A stretch of 32,541 nucleotides of DNA, taken from contig JAJYWB010000078.1 in the NCBI GenBank assembly GCA_021791715.1, positions 1 to 32,541 of the forward strand, written 5' to 3'. The notes beneath the pieces are model-generated. The model was not told the origin of the DNA. It searched no databases and worked only from the letters and a program-made list of their open reading frames with translations. Below, in pieces: positions 1 through 8,240 of the stretch; the stretch's first letter is position 1, and each line of letters begins with the position of its first letter. The DNA comes from Planctomycetota bacterium. Lineage in GTDB: Bacteria > Planctomycetota > Planctomycetia > Isosphaerales > Isosphaeraceae. The translations under genes were made by a program, and so were the position numbers.

Positions 1-382
1 CGCGATAATAAAACGCGAGCACGGGATCGTCTTCCTCCACCGATTCCTCATAAACGCCCGTCAGTTTGGAGAAATCGGCCCTCGGATGCAAGAGAATCGC
101 ATAGCTGCGCACGATTTTCTTTTGTGCGTGACCGATGTTCACGTTATATCTCAGCAAACGTTTCGGCAGGGTGTAGTCGCGTGTTGATTGAAATTCCATA
201 TGAACAAGATGCGTTTTAGCCGTTTTGATCAGGAGGATCTTGTCGGCGTCGGACGAGAACGCCGAGAGATCGGTGTTGACGATCCCGATCGGTCCTTTGG
301 TCTTGATCCCCAAAAGCGCGAGCCACGCCGCGGGATCACGTTCGACCAGCTCTTTCATCACGACGTCATACTTTTTCGCCAC
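1..382 (-). CDS. Rpn-family recombination-promoting nuclease / PD-(D/E)XK putative transposase (C-terminus cut by window edge)
   Basis: The frame is open from a GTG at 382-380 down to base 1 (127 codons), so the protein runs off the left edge. GTG is chosen because GGAGGT lies at 389-394, about 6 bases upstream. The N-terminus (AKKYDVVMKELVERDPAAW) and the stretch HLVHMEFQSTRDYTLPKRLLRYNV are the usual opening and core of the Rpn/YhgA-like PD-(D/E)XK family. The Glu and Gln of MEFQS fit the E-x-Q part of the active site, and an Asp about 20 residues before it (SSDADKILLI) fits the first acidic ligand. Members promote RecA-independent recombination or are annotated as putative transposases. 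The missing C-terminal half prevents telling an intact gene from a remnant. No partner gene is visible. Confidence 0.75.
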   Translation of the reverse strand, partial: MAKKYDVVMKELVERDPAAWLALLGIKTKGPIGIVNTDLSAFSSDADKILLIKTAKTHLVHMEFQSTRDYTLPKRLLRYNVNIGHAQKKIVRSYAILLHPRADFSKLTGVYEESVEEDDPVLAFYYR

Positions 383-708
383 GGCGCACCTCCGGATCTG
401 AAAAACACATGGAATCGAATGCGATCTCCCCTCTTCCGACCGATTCTCGAACGAGCCGTCGGTCGACGGGTCGTTGAGATCATAATCGATCCCGCGGCGC
501 GTCGTCACGGCGCGGAAACATCAAGTAACTGCATCGATTATAGTTTAATCATTGATTTAGTTGATTCGAGAGGAGCGATTCTCGTCGACGGAGAATTTAT
601 AGTTATGAAAATTTTTGCATATCATTAACAATAAAATTGCTTGTGTTAAAAAATATAAATCGCCCGAATCTCGTCTATCGTTCCCGGAGCTCGAACGACG
701 CGAACGAA
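383..708. other. Intergenic, AT-rich in its middle
   Basis: This lies between the start of the Rpn-type gene and the 3' end of the oxidoreductase gene. Bases about 525-660 are far richer in A and T than the surroundings. On the minus strand a TATAAT occurs at 542-537, about 155 bases before the Rpn GTG, but no good -35 sits at 17 bases, so it is only a possible promoter. No coding sequence is supported here. Confidence 0.5.
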
Positions 709-1779
709 TCAGATCGTATCGTTATCGAGCGGGAGTTCGACGGCGCGGCCCGAGCGCGCCGAACGGTAAATCGCTCGGATGATTTCGACCGATTTGCGAC
801 CCTCGCCGCCGTCGACCAGAGGGGAGCGGTTGTGATCGATCGAGGCGACGAAATCGGCGAGCTGATCGCGATGCCCCGCGTGGTTGATCCCCCTCGGGTC
901 GCTCGAACCCGCCTGAAAACCTTGAGCCTGGGCCATTGCGGAGCGGATCGCCGCGTCTCCTTCGACGTCGATTCGAAAGCTCCACAAGGTTATGTCGTCT
1001 TGCTCGACGCGCGCCGATCCGTCCGATCCGTGAATCTCGGTCCGCTTGAGAAGCCCGGGATAAGCGCATGTCGCGGCCTCGATCACTCCCAACGCTCCGT
1101 TCTTAAACCGGATCGCGGCGACCGCGACGTCCTCGACCTCGATCCGTTCGTGCGCCAAGGTCGCGGTGATCGCCTGAACCGACGCGACATCTCCCATCAA
1201 CCATTGCAGAAGATCAATATTATGGATTGCTTGATTCATGAGCGCCCCGCCGCCGTCGAGCTCCCATGTGCCGCGCCATCCGCCGGAATCGTAATATTCT
1301 TGAGTTCGCCACCATTTTACATAAGTATCACCGAGAGTGAGTTTGCCGAATCGGCCCGAATCGATCGCTCGCTTAAGCGCGACGTTCGCGTGAGAGAACC
1401 GCGAGGGGAAGATCACGCAGAGGCGTACGTCGTTCGATCGGCAAGCGTCGATAATCGAATCGCATCGTTCGAGGGTGATTTCGAGCGGTTTTTCGACGAC
1501 GACGTGCTTGCCCGCGGCCGCGGCGCGAATCGCGGGTTCGAGGTGCGCGCCGCTCGGCGTGCAGACGCAAACGATATCGAGATCGGGATGCGCGAGCATC
1601 GCGTCGAGGTCGTCGTAAATTCGACAATCGCCTCCCGCGAGCGCGGCGATCTTGGCGCCGTTCGCGGGGTTTTTGCCGTAAGCCGCGACGACGCGACAGC
1701 CTTCGATCTCGTTGATCGCTCGGGTGTGATATTCGGCGATCATTCCGCAGCCGACGATCCCGAAGCCGTGCCTCGCCAT
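709..1779 (-). CDS. Gfo/Idh/MocA family NAD(P)-dependent oxidoreductase
   Basis: The 356-residue product has the normal length for the family. The N-terminus carries the Rossmann dinucleotide motif GIVGCGMIAEYH (residues 7-18). About residue 97 is the conserved EKPLE, whose Lys belongs to the active site, and further on is GGGALMNQAIHNIDLLQWL with the conserved His-x-x-Asp. These enzymes are cytoplasmic and oxidise or reduce sugars, inositols or related compounds with NAD(P); the substrate cannot be read from the sequence. The ATG at 1779 is preceded by AAGATAAGG. It lies 60 bases downstream of tyrS on the same strand and may be co-transcribed with it, though no functional link is obvious. 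Planctomycetes usually carry many paralogs of this family. Confidence 0.92.
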   Translation of the reverse strand: MARHGFGIVGCGMIAEYHTRAINEIEGCRVVAAYGKNPANGAKIAALAGGDCRIYDDLDAMLAHPDLDIVCVCTPSGAHLEPAIRAAAAGKHVVVEKPLEITLERCDSIIDACRSNDVRLCVIFPSRFSHANVALKRAIDSGRFGKLTLGDTYVKWWRTQEYYDSGGWRGTWELDGGGALMNQAIHNIDLLQWLMGDVASVQAITATLAHERIEVEDVAVAAIRFKNGALGVIEAATCAYPGLLKRTEIHGSDGSARVEQDDITLWSFRIDVEGDAAIRSAMAQAQGFQAGSSDPRGINHAGHRDQLADFVASIDHNRSPLVDGGEGRKSVEIIRAIYRSARSGRAVELPLDNDTI

Positions 1780-1839
1780 GTCGATACCTTATCTTTCAAA
1801 CGACGATCACAAATAAGTATGCAAAACGATGAACAGTCA

Positions 1840-3069
1840 TCAATCCACCAAACGAATACGCGCGATTTTCCGTTTACCGGCGCGGACGATCAGGCCCGAT
1901 TCGACGGCGATCGTCGCCTTGGGGTCTTTGAGGACGGTTCGATCGGCGCCGGTGTTGAAGCCTCCTCCCTCGATCAACCGTCGAGCCGCGGAGGTCGTCG
2001 GTTCGAATCCGATCGCGACGATGAGCCTCGCGGCGGGGATCGATCCGTCGGAAAGTTCTTTGCGAGCGAGATCGACCTCGGGGATCAAGACGGGGTCCTC
2101 GCCGTGGGCGCGGCGGCGGAAGAGTTCGGCGGCGGCTTCGGCCTCGGCTTCGCCCGCGTATTGGCGGACGACGTCGCGCGCCAGGATCTCTTTGGCGTCG
2201 CGCGGGTTGAATTCGGGAGCGAGGAGCCGATCGATCTCGGCTTGCGGAAAATCGGTTAAAAGAGTAAAGTATTGCTTCATAGGTTCATCAGGGACGCTCA
2301 TAATCTTGCCGAATTGATCGGCGGGAGGTTCGGCGACTCCGATATCGTTCCCCAGGCTTTTGCCCATTCGACGCACGCCGTCGGTGCCGACCAAAATCGG
2401 CAGCGTGATCGCGACCTGCGGGCTTTGATCGCGGCCGCGCTGCAGATCGCGCGCCACCATCAAACTAAAGAGCTGCTCGGTCCCGCCGAGTTCGACGTCG
2501 GCTCGAATCTCGACCGAATCCCATCCTTGCATTAAAGGATATAAGCATTCATGAAGGTAAACGGGCTTCTCGGCGGCGATTCGTTTGGCGAAATCCTCGC
2601 GGGTTGAAATTTGCGAAAGGGTGAGGTTGCGAGCGAGGTCGAGTACTTCGAGGAAGCTCCATTTGGAGAACCACGAGCCGTTCGAGTAGACCTCGGCGCG
2701 GTCGAGGTCGATGATTCGGCCGACCTGTTTGAGGTAATCTTTGGCGTTTTCCTCAACCTGTTCGCGGGTGAGTTTGGCTCGGGTTTCGTCGCGTCCCGAG
2801 GGGTCGCCGACGAGCGCGGTGTAATCGCCGATGATGATGATCGCCTTGTGTCCCAGGTCTTGGAATTGTCTAAGTTTACGAAGCGGGACGGTGTGTCCGA
2901 GATGAACTTTGATTCCGGTGGGGTCGATGCCGTATTTGACGCGGAGCGGGGTGTTCGTTTGAACCGAGCGCTCGAGTTTTTTGAGGAATTCGTCCTCGGG
3001 GACGATCGCCTCGACGCCTCGACGCAAGATTTCCAACTGTTCGGCGGCGGAACGGGACACTCGGCGCAT
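1840..3069 (-). CDS. tyrS: Tyrosyl-tRNA synthetase, TyrZ-like
   Basis: A class I aminoacyl-tRNA synthetase that charges tRNA-Tyr. Numbered from the ATG at 3069 (409 residues), the catalytic domain shows GIDPTG then HLGH (residues 56-59). The tyrosine/tRNA region VYLHECLYPLMQGWDS is followed by DVELGGTEQLF. The KMSKS loop reads RMGKSLGN (234-241). An S4-type RNA-binding domain forms the C-terminus. The GIDPTG..HLGH form and LRKLRQFQDLGH are typical of the TyrZ type. The frame is open to 3267, but the extra 66 residues look unlike protein and are left out. The ATG at 3069 has GGGAG directly against it, whereas a GTG at 3060 has that same GGGAG at 9 bases, so the true start may be 3060. The KMSKS signature differs at two positions from the common form. 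Confidence 0.93.
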   Translation of the reverse strand: MRRVSRSAAEQLEILRRGVEAIVPEDEFLKKLERSVQTNTPLRVKYGIDPTGIKVHLGHTVPLRKLRQFQDLGHKAIIIIGDYTALVGDPSGRDETRAKLTREQVEENAKDYLKQVGRIIDLDRAEVYSNGSWFSKWSFLEVLDLARNLTLSQISTREDFAKRIAAEKPVYLHECLYPLMQGWDSVEIRADVELGGTEQLFSLMVARDLQRGRDQSPQVAITLPILVGTDGVRRMGKSLGNDIGVAEPPADQFGKIMSVPDEPMKQYFTLLTDFPQAEIDRLLAPEFNPRDAKEILARDVVRQYAGEAEAEAAAELFRRRAHGEDPVLIPEVDLARKELSDGSIPAARLIVAIGFEPTTSAARRLIEGGGFNTGADRTVLKDPKATIAVESGLIVRAGKRKIARIRLVD

Positions 3070-3325
3070 CTCCCACGCGTAATCGGTTATGATCGTACGC
3101 CGCGGATGGTACAAGCGGAGCGATCGACGATCGCTCGCCGAATCGATCCCCCGCGGCGGGAAAACGATCGTACACGACGCGGCTCGTCGCGGGCAAGCGT
3201 CGCCGCGACCATCGCCAGGTTCCCCCGAGCCGAGATAACCGATTCGCCGCGGTCGAATTGAATTCACTCCGAGCGACGATCCTCTTGGACGCCATGCTTA
3301 TTCGTGGAACGGACGTATTGAATCG

Positions 3326-4363
3326 ATGATGAATGAAACCGAGCGACGGACGGATTTAGAGGCCGCGAGTGGCGATCGCGAGGTTCCCTGGAACGCGTTC
3401 GCGGTGGGCGCCTCGGTCGTGTTTTATCTGGGTTTGAACGTGGCGATGGTGGTCGCCGCGCGGTTGTTCCTTCTCCAGATTGATCCCAAACATCCGCCGA
3501 TACGGCTATTTCTTTATATCCAAACATTTCTGAACATATTGTTCGCGGGAGTCGTTCCGTTGGTTTTGGCTTGGAAGACGGGCGCGCGTACGCGAACATT
3601 TGGAATCGAGCGGGGAGCGATCGCGCAGTACTTCGGCACGGGAATCGCCGGAGGCGTGCTAATGTTTCCGCTGATCCTTCTACTGAATGTGGGAGTCATG
3701 CGACTTTTCGGCTCGAAGGAGCATCCCGTCGTCGAGCTGATGAAAGGAGACCGATCGCTTTCGTATCTGGCGTTCAGTTTTTTTTCGGTCGTGGTCGTCG
3801 CCCCGCTCGCCGAGGAACTCTTTTTCCGCGTGATCCTTCAGGGTTGGCTTGAAAAGGCGGTCGCGCGCTTGAGGGCGCCGCGACTCGGAAATAATCATAA
3901 TCATGCCGATACAACTATACCAAAGTTTGAAAGTATAAAAGATTCCGTCGACGCTGGACTGAACGAGGAGCAGCGTATCGCCGGGCTTGAGAGCGACGAC
4001 GCGACGCCCGACCGGGTTGAAGGGGACGGCGATCAGGCGTCGGTATTATCGAATTCGCCCGAGGTTCGAGGCGAATGGGGGAAAGCGGCGGATGCGGGCG
4101 TTCGTTTTGAGGGGGGATTTTCGGTCGATTCGGCGAGGTTCGATTGGATTCGGTTTGCGCCGAACGTGATCGCGTCGACGGGTTTCGCCCTGGCGCACAT
4201 GACGGTTTGGCCGACGCCGATTCCGTTATTCGTGTTGTCTTTGGGAATCGGTTATGTTTATTCGAAGACGCGGAGTTGGGCGGCGTGCGCCGCGATGCAC
4301 GCGACGTTCAATGAGATCAACTTGCTGATGCTTGTGATATTTCTACAAGCGCAGCCGGGCTGA
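3326..4363 (+). CDS. CPBP family intramembrane glutamic endopeptidase with an acidic insert
   Basis: A polytopic membrane protein of 345 residues. Hydrophobic segments lie near 27-50, 64-83, 104-127, 146-162, 280-292, 298-312 and 330-341. The catalytic signature is present: PLAEELFFRVILQG (E163, E164, R168), FALAHM (H291) and MHATFNEIN (H325, N329), as in Rce1/CAAX-prenyl-protease-like proteins. Bacterial members cleave or process membrane substrates that are mostly unknown. Residues about 184-275 form a hydrophilic, acidic, low-complexity insert between the EE motif and the first His motif. Typical CPBP proteins have only a short loop there. It is divergent from tyrS, with about 255 bases between the two starts. 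I chose the ATG at 3326; a second ATG follows directly. Confidence 0.88.
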   Translation: MMNETERRTDLEAASGDREVPWNAFAVGASVVFYLGLNVAMVVAARLFLLQIDPKHPPIRLFLYIQTFLNILFAGVVPLVLAWKTGARTRTFGIERGAIAQYFGTGIAGGVLMFPLILLLNVGVMRLFGSKEHPVVELMKGDRSLSYLAFSFFSVVVVAPLAEELFFRVILQGWLEKAVARLRAPRLGNNHNHADTTIPKFESIKDSVDAGLNEEQRIAGLESDDATPDRVEGDGDQASVLSNSPEVRGEWGKAADAGVRFEGGFSVDSARFDWIRFAPNVIASTGFALAHMTVWPTPIPLFVLSLGIGYVYSKTRSWAACAAMHATFNEINLLMLVIFLQAQPG

Positions 4364-5214
4364 ACGTGACGTATAAGACATTGAAGCCGAATTGTCGGGT
4401 TTTTAAGCCGCATCGAGCGTTCTGGGCTTTGATCGAGGGGCGTCGGTTTGGTTTTGGGGGCGCGGCGGGGAGTCGGTTTCGCTTGATCGTGGGGTGTTCG
4501 CTTTTGGCGTGTTTTTTGCCGGGTTCGCCGAATTTTGAGAAATCGGCGGATGGGGGTTGGCAATGGGTGAAGGAGGATGTATCTTGAATGGACGGTGAAC
4601 CGTCGTAATTGTTCTCCGATCGCGGCTCGAACGTCCTCTCCCGCAAGACTCGCCGCGTATCGTTGGGGAGATTTCCTGGATCGTGATCGGTGGAAACCCG
4701 ATACACAGGGAACCTTCTAATTCCTCAAATGCGAGGTTTGAGGAATATTGGGAACATTCCGATCGATCCGGATTGTTAACGTAGTCCACCGCGGCGGAGG
4801 AACGTCGCGGCTCTGTCTGGCTTGACAAGGCGTCAGGGATGATGTCGGCCGATCGTTGAGCATTCGGAGGTTGGGCGAGAATCGACGGAAGACCAGGATC
4901 GCGTCGTATCAGTCTAGGGTCGAGACTGTCGCGCGGTCCGTTTTGGAGTGGTTGGTCTATGAGCATGGCGAATTCGAAAAAAGTACTCTCCACGCAGCCC
5001 GCGAACGAGTGGGCGGGCGCCGTCGCGCGGATTCGTCGCGGCGGGGTCTCGTCGCGAGCCGGCAGGCGTTCTGTTTTGCTGGGAATGCTTTCGTCGATGT
5101 ACACGAATACATCGCGAAAGGGAGGTCCCGGCGACGCCCGCGGAGGATCCGACCGCGCATAACGAGCTAAATGGATTTCGCTCTTGATCACACAATTGCA
5201 TTGAGCAATCAATC
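4364..5214. other. Long stretch without a convincing gene
   Basis: About 850 bases follow the CPBP gene with no frame that reads like a protein. Open frames exist on both strands, including one of 269 codons on the minus strand, but their translations are rich in Arg, Pro and Ser with no domain-like pattern. A strong AAGGAGG at about 4570-4576 is not followed by a usable start at normal spacing. The stretch contains a perfect 10-bp hairpin (4720-4746) and is closed by an intrinsic terminator on the plus strand (5215-5255). It could be decayed sequence or the body of an RNA gene. I recognise no tRNA or other known RNA in it. Confidence 0.5.
4720..4746. repeat. Perfect 10-bp stem-loop
   Basis: ATTCCTCAAA (4720-4729) is followed by a 7-base loop and its exact reverse complement TTTGAGGAAT (4737-4746). 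No T-run follows on either strand, so it is not a standard terminator. It lies inside the gene-free stretch and could be an RNA stem or a protein-binding palindrome. Confidence 0.7.
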
Positions 5215-5255
5215 AACCGCCGGCGCGTCCTTGAAGGGTCGATCCGGCGGTTTTT
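5215..5255 (+). terminator. Intrinsic terminator
   Basis: AACCGCCGG (5215-5223) pairs with CCGGCGGTT (5244-5252) as a 9-bp stem around a 20-base loop, and the T-run TTTTT covers 5251-5255. The T-run is on the plus strand, so it ends a transcript coming from the left. No protein gene lies immediately before it; the CPBP gene ends about 850 bases upstream. Confidence 0.75.
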
Positions 5256-5325
5256 GTATCGATCGATCTAAAACACGCGTCGTTGGGGAGATCGCCGCAA
5301 CGCCCAAGGGTTCGCTTTCCCAGCC

Positions 5326-6657
5326 ATGACGAAGAGCGAAGATTCGGCCGACCTTCATCCGTTCGACCTTCACTGTCGACGCGATCCGCTTCCAAAAGCG
5401 GGAGCGCGGATCGTCGCGATCGGCTTTGATCGCGATCGCGCCGCGACGATCGCCGACGGGATCGCCGACCTGATGCGTAAGCGGGGGCGCGACGCCGAAC
5501 CGAGGGGCGTTTCGATCGGGTCGTGCGATTTCGGCTCGGCGCTCGCCGAGGGGATCGAAGCCGCCGATCTCCCGCTCGTGATCGTTTCGACCGCGACCGA
5601 GCCTTGGACCGAGGCGACGCTCGACTCGCTCCTGGCGGCGATTGATAAATGCGATCATGTTTGGGGATGTCGACGCGTCGGGGTCGGTCGGCGGATCGTG
5701 AGGTATTGCGCGGGGGCGCCGTATCGTTTCGTTTTCGCGGTTCCCGTCGCCGATATTCACTCCCCTTGCCGCGTTCATCGGCTCGCGGCGTTATCGGCGA
5801 TCCCGCTGCAATCGTCTTCCAACTTCCTCGACGTGGAAATCTTGGCCAAGGCGACTTTCCTGGGACAATTGATCGACGAGGCGAAGATCGATCCCGTGTC
5901 GGCGATCGAGCCGCTCGCGGGAGGCCTTCACGATGCGATCGAAGTTTTCCAAAATCCGATCTTCAAGCGGCGGAAGCCCGAAGAACGGACGATCGTCGTC
6001 CAAACCTCGCAATCGCGTTCGCCGGCGAGTGAGGATCGCTTGGAACCCAAGGTTTACGAATCTCATTCGCATGAGCATTTAGGTCCATTTGAAGAGTTTA
6101 AGAGCGATGAGGAACGTTCCGATCGCCCACGCGGCGAGGATCGCGAGCGAGCCCGCGACGCTTGCGAGCCCCGCCCCCTCGAGCAGGATGCGGCGGAGCG
6201 CGTCGACGAGCTGAGTGAGGGGGAGCGCCTGAACGAACGGCTGCATCGCCGCGGGGAACCGTTCGGACGAGAAGAAGACCCCCGACAAGAGCCACATCGG
6301 CACCATGACGAGGTTCATCAGGCCGCTGACGGTCTCGGTGGTCGTCGCGCGACTCGCGACGAGCAGGCCGATCCCGGCGAAAGCGAGCGCGCCGAAGAGT
6401 TCGACGATAATCAACGTGAAAAGATCGCCTCGCATGGGCATATGAAAAGCGAAAACACCCATCGCGAGCAGCACGCCGACGTCGGGGATCAGGAACGTGA
6501 GCCTGGCGCCGAGAACCGCGAGCAAGAAGTTGCGTCTGGGCATCGGCGTGGCGCAGAAGCGTTTGAGCAGCTTGGCGATGCGGAAGTTGACGAGCAAAAA
6601 CCCGACGCCCCAGAGCCCCCCCCCCATCGTGTTGAGCGCGATCAATCCGGGGATTAA
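5326..6657 (+). CDS. Degenerate glycosyltransferase-2-like protein with an antisense run-on C-terminus
   Basis: The first ~240 codons have the codon pattern of a real gene. Their product resembles the GT2/polyprenyl-phosphate mannosyltransferase fold. CDHVWGCRRVGVGRRIVRY matches the region after the nucleotide-sugar site, and a stretch like SSSNFLDVEILAKATFLGQLIDE matches the family's later helix. Where active enzymes have an Asp-x-Asp (as DADFSHPP in the gene at 10559), this one reads STATEPWTE, so the metal ligands appear lost. After about residue 251 the frame stays open for another ~190 codons, but that part is antisense to the ABC permease and is only charged low-complexity sequence. A one-base shift near 6040-6070 would meet TGA at 6072 or TAG at 6080, so the natural end is probably there and the gene is frameshifted, has lost its stop, or carries a sequence error. 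The start ATG at 5326 has only a weak CAAGGG upstream. Confidence 0.55.
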   Translation: MTKSEDSADLHPFDLHCRRDPLPKAGARIVAIGFDRDRAATIADGIADLMRKRGRDAEPRGVSIGSCDFGSALAEGIEAADLPLVIVSTATEPWTEATLDSLLAAIDKCDHVWGCRRVGVGRRIVRYCAGAPYRFVFAVPVADIHSPCRVHRLAALSAIPLQSSSNFLDVEILAKATFLGQLIDEAKIDPVSAIEPLAGGLHDAIEVFQNPIFKRRKPEERTIVVQTSQSRSPASEDRLEPKVYESHSHEHLGPFEEFKSDEERSDRPRGEDRERARDACEPRPLEQDAAERVDELSEGERLNERLHRRGEPFGREEDPRQEPHRHHDEVHQAADGLGGRRATRDEQADPGESERAEEFDDNQREKIASHGHMKSENTHREQHADVGDQEREPGAENREQEVASGHRRGAEAFEQLGDAEVDEQKPDAPEPPPHRVERDQSGD

Positions 6658-7170
6658 GAAATCGATATAGCGCGCTCCGGGCTCTTTGAGTTTTTCGTCG
6701 CGGACCGAGATCGGGTCTTTTCGTCCCGCGGCGCGTTGGATTTCGTCGTCGAAGACGGCGCGCGCCGTCGCGGCCTCGGGGCGTGTCGGGTCGTAATGAT
6801 AAATGAGCGGGGGCGAAATCGTGGGTTCGACGACGAGCGGCGTTTTGCCCGTTTTAAGCCGTTTGATCGCCTGTTCGGCGGGCAAAATCTTGTATTCGAT
6901 TTTGGGGAGTTCGAGCTTATCGGCCTCGGGTTGAAAGGCTTCAAGCGAGCGTTTGAGCGAATCGGTCGAGGCGTTCTCGATCAGATCGACTTGAACCGTA
7001 TTTTGCGTCCGGCTCTGAAACGCGACCCCGAGAACGACCGCGAGGATCGTCGGAAACACGTAAACCCAAAAGATCCGCGCGGGTTGACGATAAAACTCGC
7101 GCAATCGCGAGAAATATAATTCTTTGAGCGATGCGAGTTGATAAAGATCGGACATTGGTTCGCTTTCCAT
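6079..7170 (-). CDS. ABC-2 type transporter permease
   Basis: The 363-residue membrane half of an ABC exporter. A first hydrophobic segment near residues 33-50 (FWVYVFPTILAVVLG) is followed by a large extracytoplasmic domain to about residue 165. Five further hydrophobic segments follow, including DFLIPGLIALNTMGGGLWG and LMNLVMVPMWLLSGVFFSS, the latter being the typical ABC-2 segment ending in W-L-x-SG-x-F. It starts 20 bases after the ATPase gene on the same strand, so the two form an operon and a single transporter. An internal ATG at 7155 has GGAAAG upstream and is a good alternative start. Substrate unknown; families with this layout export drugs, polysaccharides or lipids. Its 3' half is overlapped antisense by the run-on frame of the preceding gene. 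Confidence 0.9.
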   Translation of the reverse strand: MESEPMSDLYQLASLKELYFSRLREFYRQPARIFWVYVFPTILAVVLGVAFQSRTQNTVQVDLIENASTDSLKRSLEAFQPEADKLELPKIEYKILPAEQAIKRLKTGKTPLVVEPTISPPLIYHYDPTRPEAATARAVFDDEIQRAAGRKDPISVRDEKLKEPGARYIDFLIPGLIALNTMGGGLWGVGFLLVNFRIAKLLKRFCATPMPRRNFLLAVLGARLTFLIPDVGVLLAMGVFAFHMPMRGDLFTLIIVELFGALAFAGIGLLVASRATTTETVSGLMNLVMVPMWLLSGVFFSSERFPAAMQPFVQALPLTQLVDALRRILLEGAGLASVAGSLAILAAWAIGTFLIALKLFKWT

Positions 7171-7190
7171 AAATCAACGGTATCAAGAAA

Positions 7191-8240
7191 TTAAACGCCG
7201 CGCGATCGTTTGCGACCCCGACGCGATTTCCGACCGTTCTTGGCGGCGTCGACCTCGGAAGGTTCGTCGTCGCGGAGATGTCTTCCTGTTAAAGATACAA
7301 ACACGTCTTCAAGACTAACTTGTCTGGTTGTGAGCCTGACGAGGGGGCGATCGAAATCTTCGAGTCGGTCGAGGAGCGCCGGGATGGCGCGGTGCGGTTC
7401 GCCGACGGTGAGCGCGAAGCCGTCTCCTTCGGCGCGGGTTGCGAGGACGGTGTCGAGCGAGGCGAATTGCTCAGGGTCGATCGGCGTGGTGACGCCGTCG
7501 GTCGCGAGCGCGAATTCGACGATGTGTTCGCCGCCGAGCCGCGCGATCAGTTCGGCCGGGGAGCCGAGCGCGATGACTCGTCCTTGATCGATCACCGCGA
7601 CACGGTCGCAAAGCCGCTCGGCCTCGTCCATATAGTGCGTTGTAAGGATGCTTGTACGACCGCGATCGCGGAGGTCGCGAATCAGATCCCACAGTTGTCT
7701 GCGCGATTGGGGGTCGAGCCCCGTCGTCGGTTCATCGAAGAAGAGGACCGAGGGATCTCCCACGAGCGAAACCGCGACCGCGAGGCGGCGCTGCTGGCCC
7801 CCCGACAATTGCTCGACGAACGAGTTCGCTTTGCTTTCGAGCGCCACGCGGGCGAGAACGTCGTTCGGTTCCAGCCCCGCCTGATAAAAGCTGCGAAACA
7901 GCCTGACGGTCTCGAAAACGGTCGCTTTATCGGGGAATCGCGTTTCCTGGAGGGTGACGCCGATTCTCTGGCGGATCGCACGCTCGTTCGAGCCCCAGTT
8001 CATGCCGAGGATCTCGACTTCGCCCGAAGTCGGTCGATTGAGCCCCTCCATGATCTCGACGGTCGTCGTTTTGCCCGCTCCGTTCGGTCCCAGCAGGCCG
8101 AAGCATTCCCCCTCGGGAATTTCCAGGTCGATTCCGCGTACGGCTTCGACCGGTCCGTCACGTCCAGGATACGTTTTAACCAGGTTTCGCACACGAATGG
8201 CGAGTATCGGCATGTGTGGAATAAATCCGTGAGGTAACAT
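7191..8240 (-). CDS. ABC transporter ATP-binding protein
   Basis: The 349-residue ATPase partner of the ABC-2 permease. Walker A is GPNGAGKTT (51-59), the signature is LSGGQQRR (145-152), Walker B is VLFFDE (165-170) with PTTGLDP following, and the switch His sits in TTHYMDEAERLCD. The C-terminal ~110 residues form the extra domain common in drug- and polysaccharide-type exporters (CcmA/DrrA-like, with DVFVSLTGRHLRDD) and end in a basic tail. The ATG at 8240 is kept; an ATG at 8213 begins nearer to where homologs usually start (MPILAIRV). Neither has a clear ribosome binding site. It drives ATP-dependent export through the permease encoded next on the strand. Confidence 0.93.
   Translation of the reverse strand: MLPHGFIPHMPILAIRVRNLVKTYPGRDGPVEAVRGIDLEIPEGECFGLLGPNGAGKTTTVEIMEGLNRPTSGEVEILGMNWGSNERAIRQRIGVTLQETRFPDKATVFETVRLFRSFYQAGLEPNDVLARVALESKANSFVEQLSGGQQRRLAVAVSLVGDPSVLFFDEPTTGLDPQSRRQLWDLIRDLRDRGRTSILTTHYMDEAERLCDRVAVIDQGRVIALGSPAELIARLGGEHIVEFALATDGVTTPIDPEQFASLDTVLATRAEGDGFALTVGEPHRAIPALLDRLEDFDRPLVRLTTRQVSLEDVFVSLTGRHLRDDEPSEVDAAKNGRKSRRGRKRSRGV

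Noticed and set aside
188..628. 146-codon plus-strand frame
   Set aside because: It overlaps the start of the Rpn-type gene antisense and runs into the AT-rich intergenic part; no domain likeness.
2000..2010. GGTTCGAATCC, a tRNA T-loop-like sequence
   Set aside because: It lies within the tyrS coding sequence, and no acceptor stem or anticodon arm can be drawn around it.
637..2259. 540-codon plus-strand open frame
   Set aside because: It is antisense to both the Gfo/Idh oxidoreductase and tyrS, and its translation is charged and low-complexity; the minus-strand genes have clear motifs.
4403..5212. 269-codon minus-strand frame in the gene-free stretch
   Set aside because: The translation is Pro/Arg/Ser-rich and random-looking, with no ribosome binding site; a plus-strand terminator fits transcription in the other direction.
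7320..8237. 305-codon plus-strand frame
   Set aside because: Exactly antisense to the ABC ATPase, which has all catalytic motifs.
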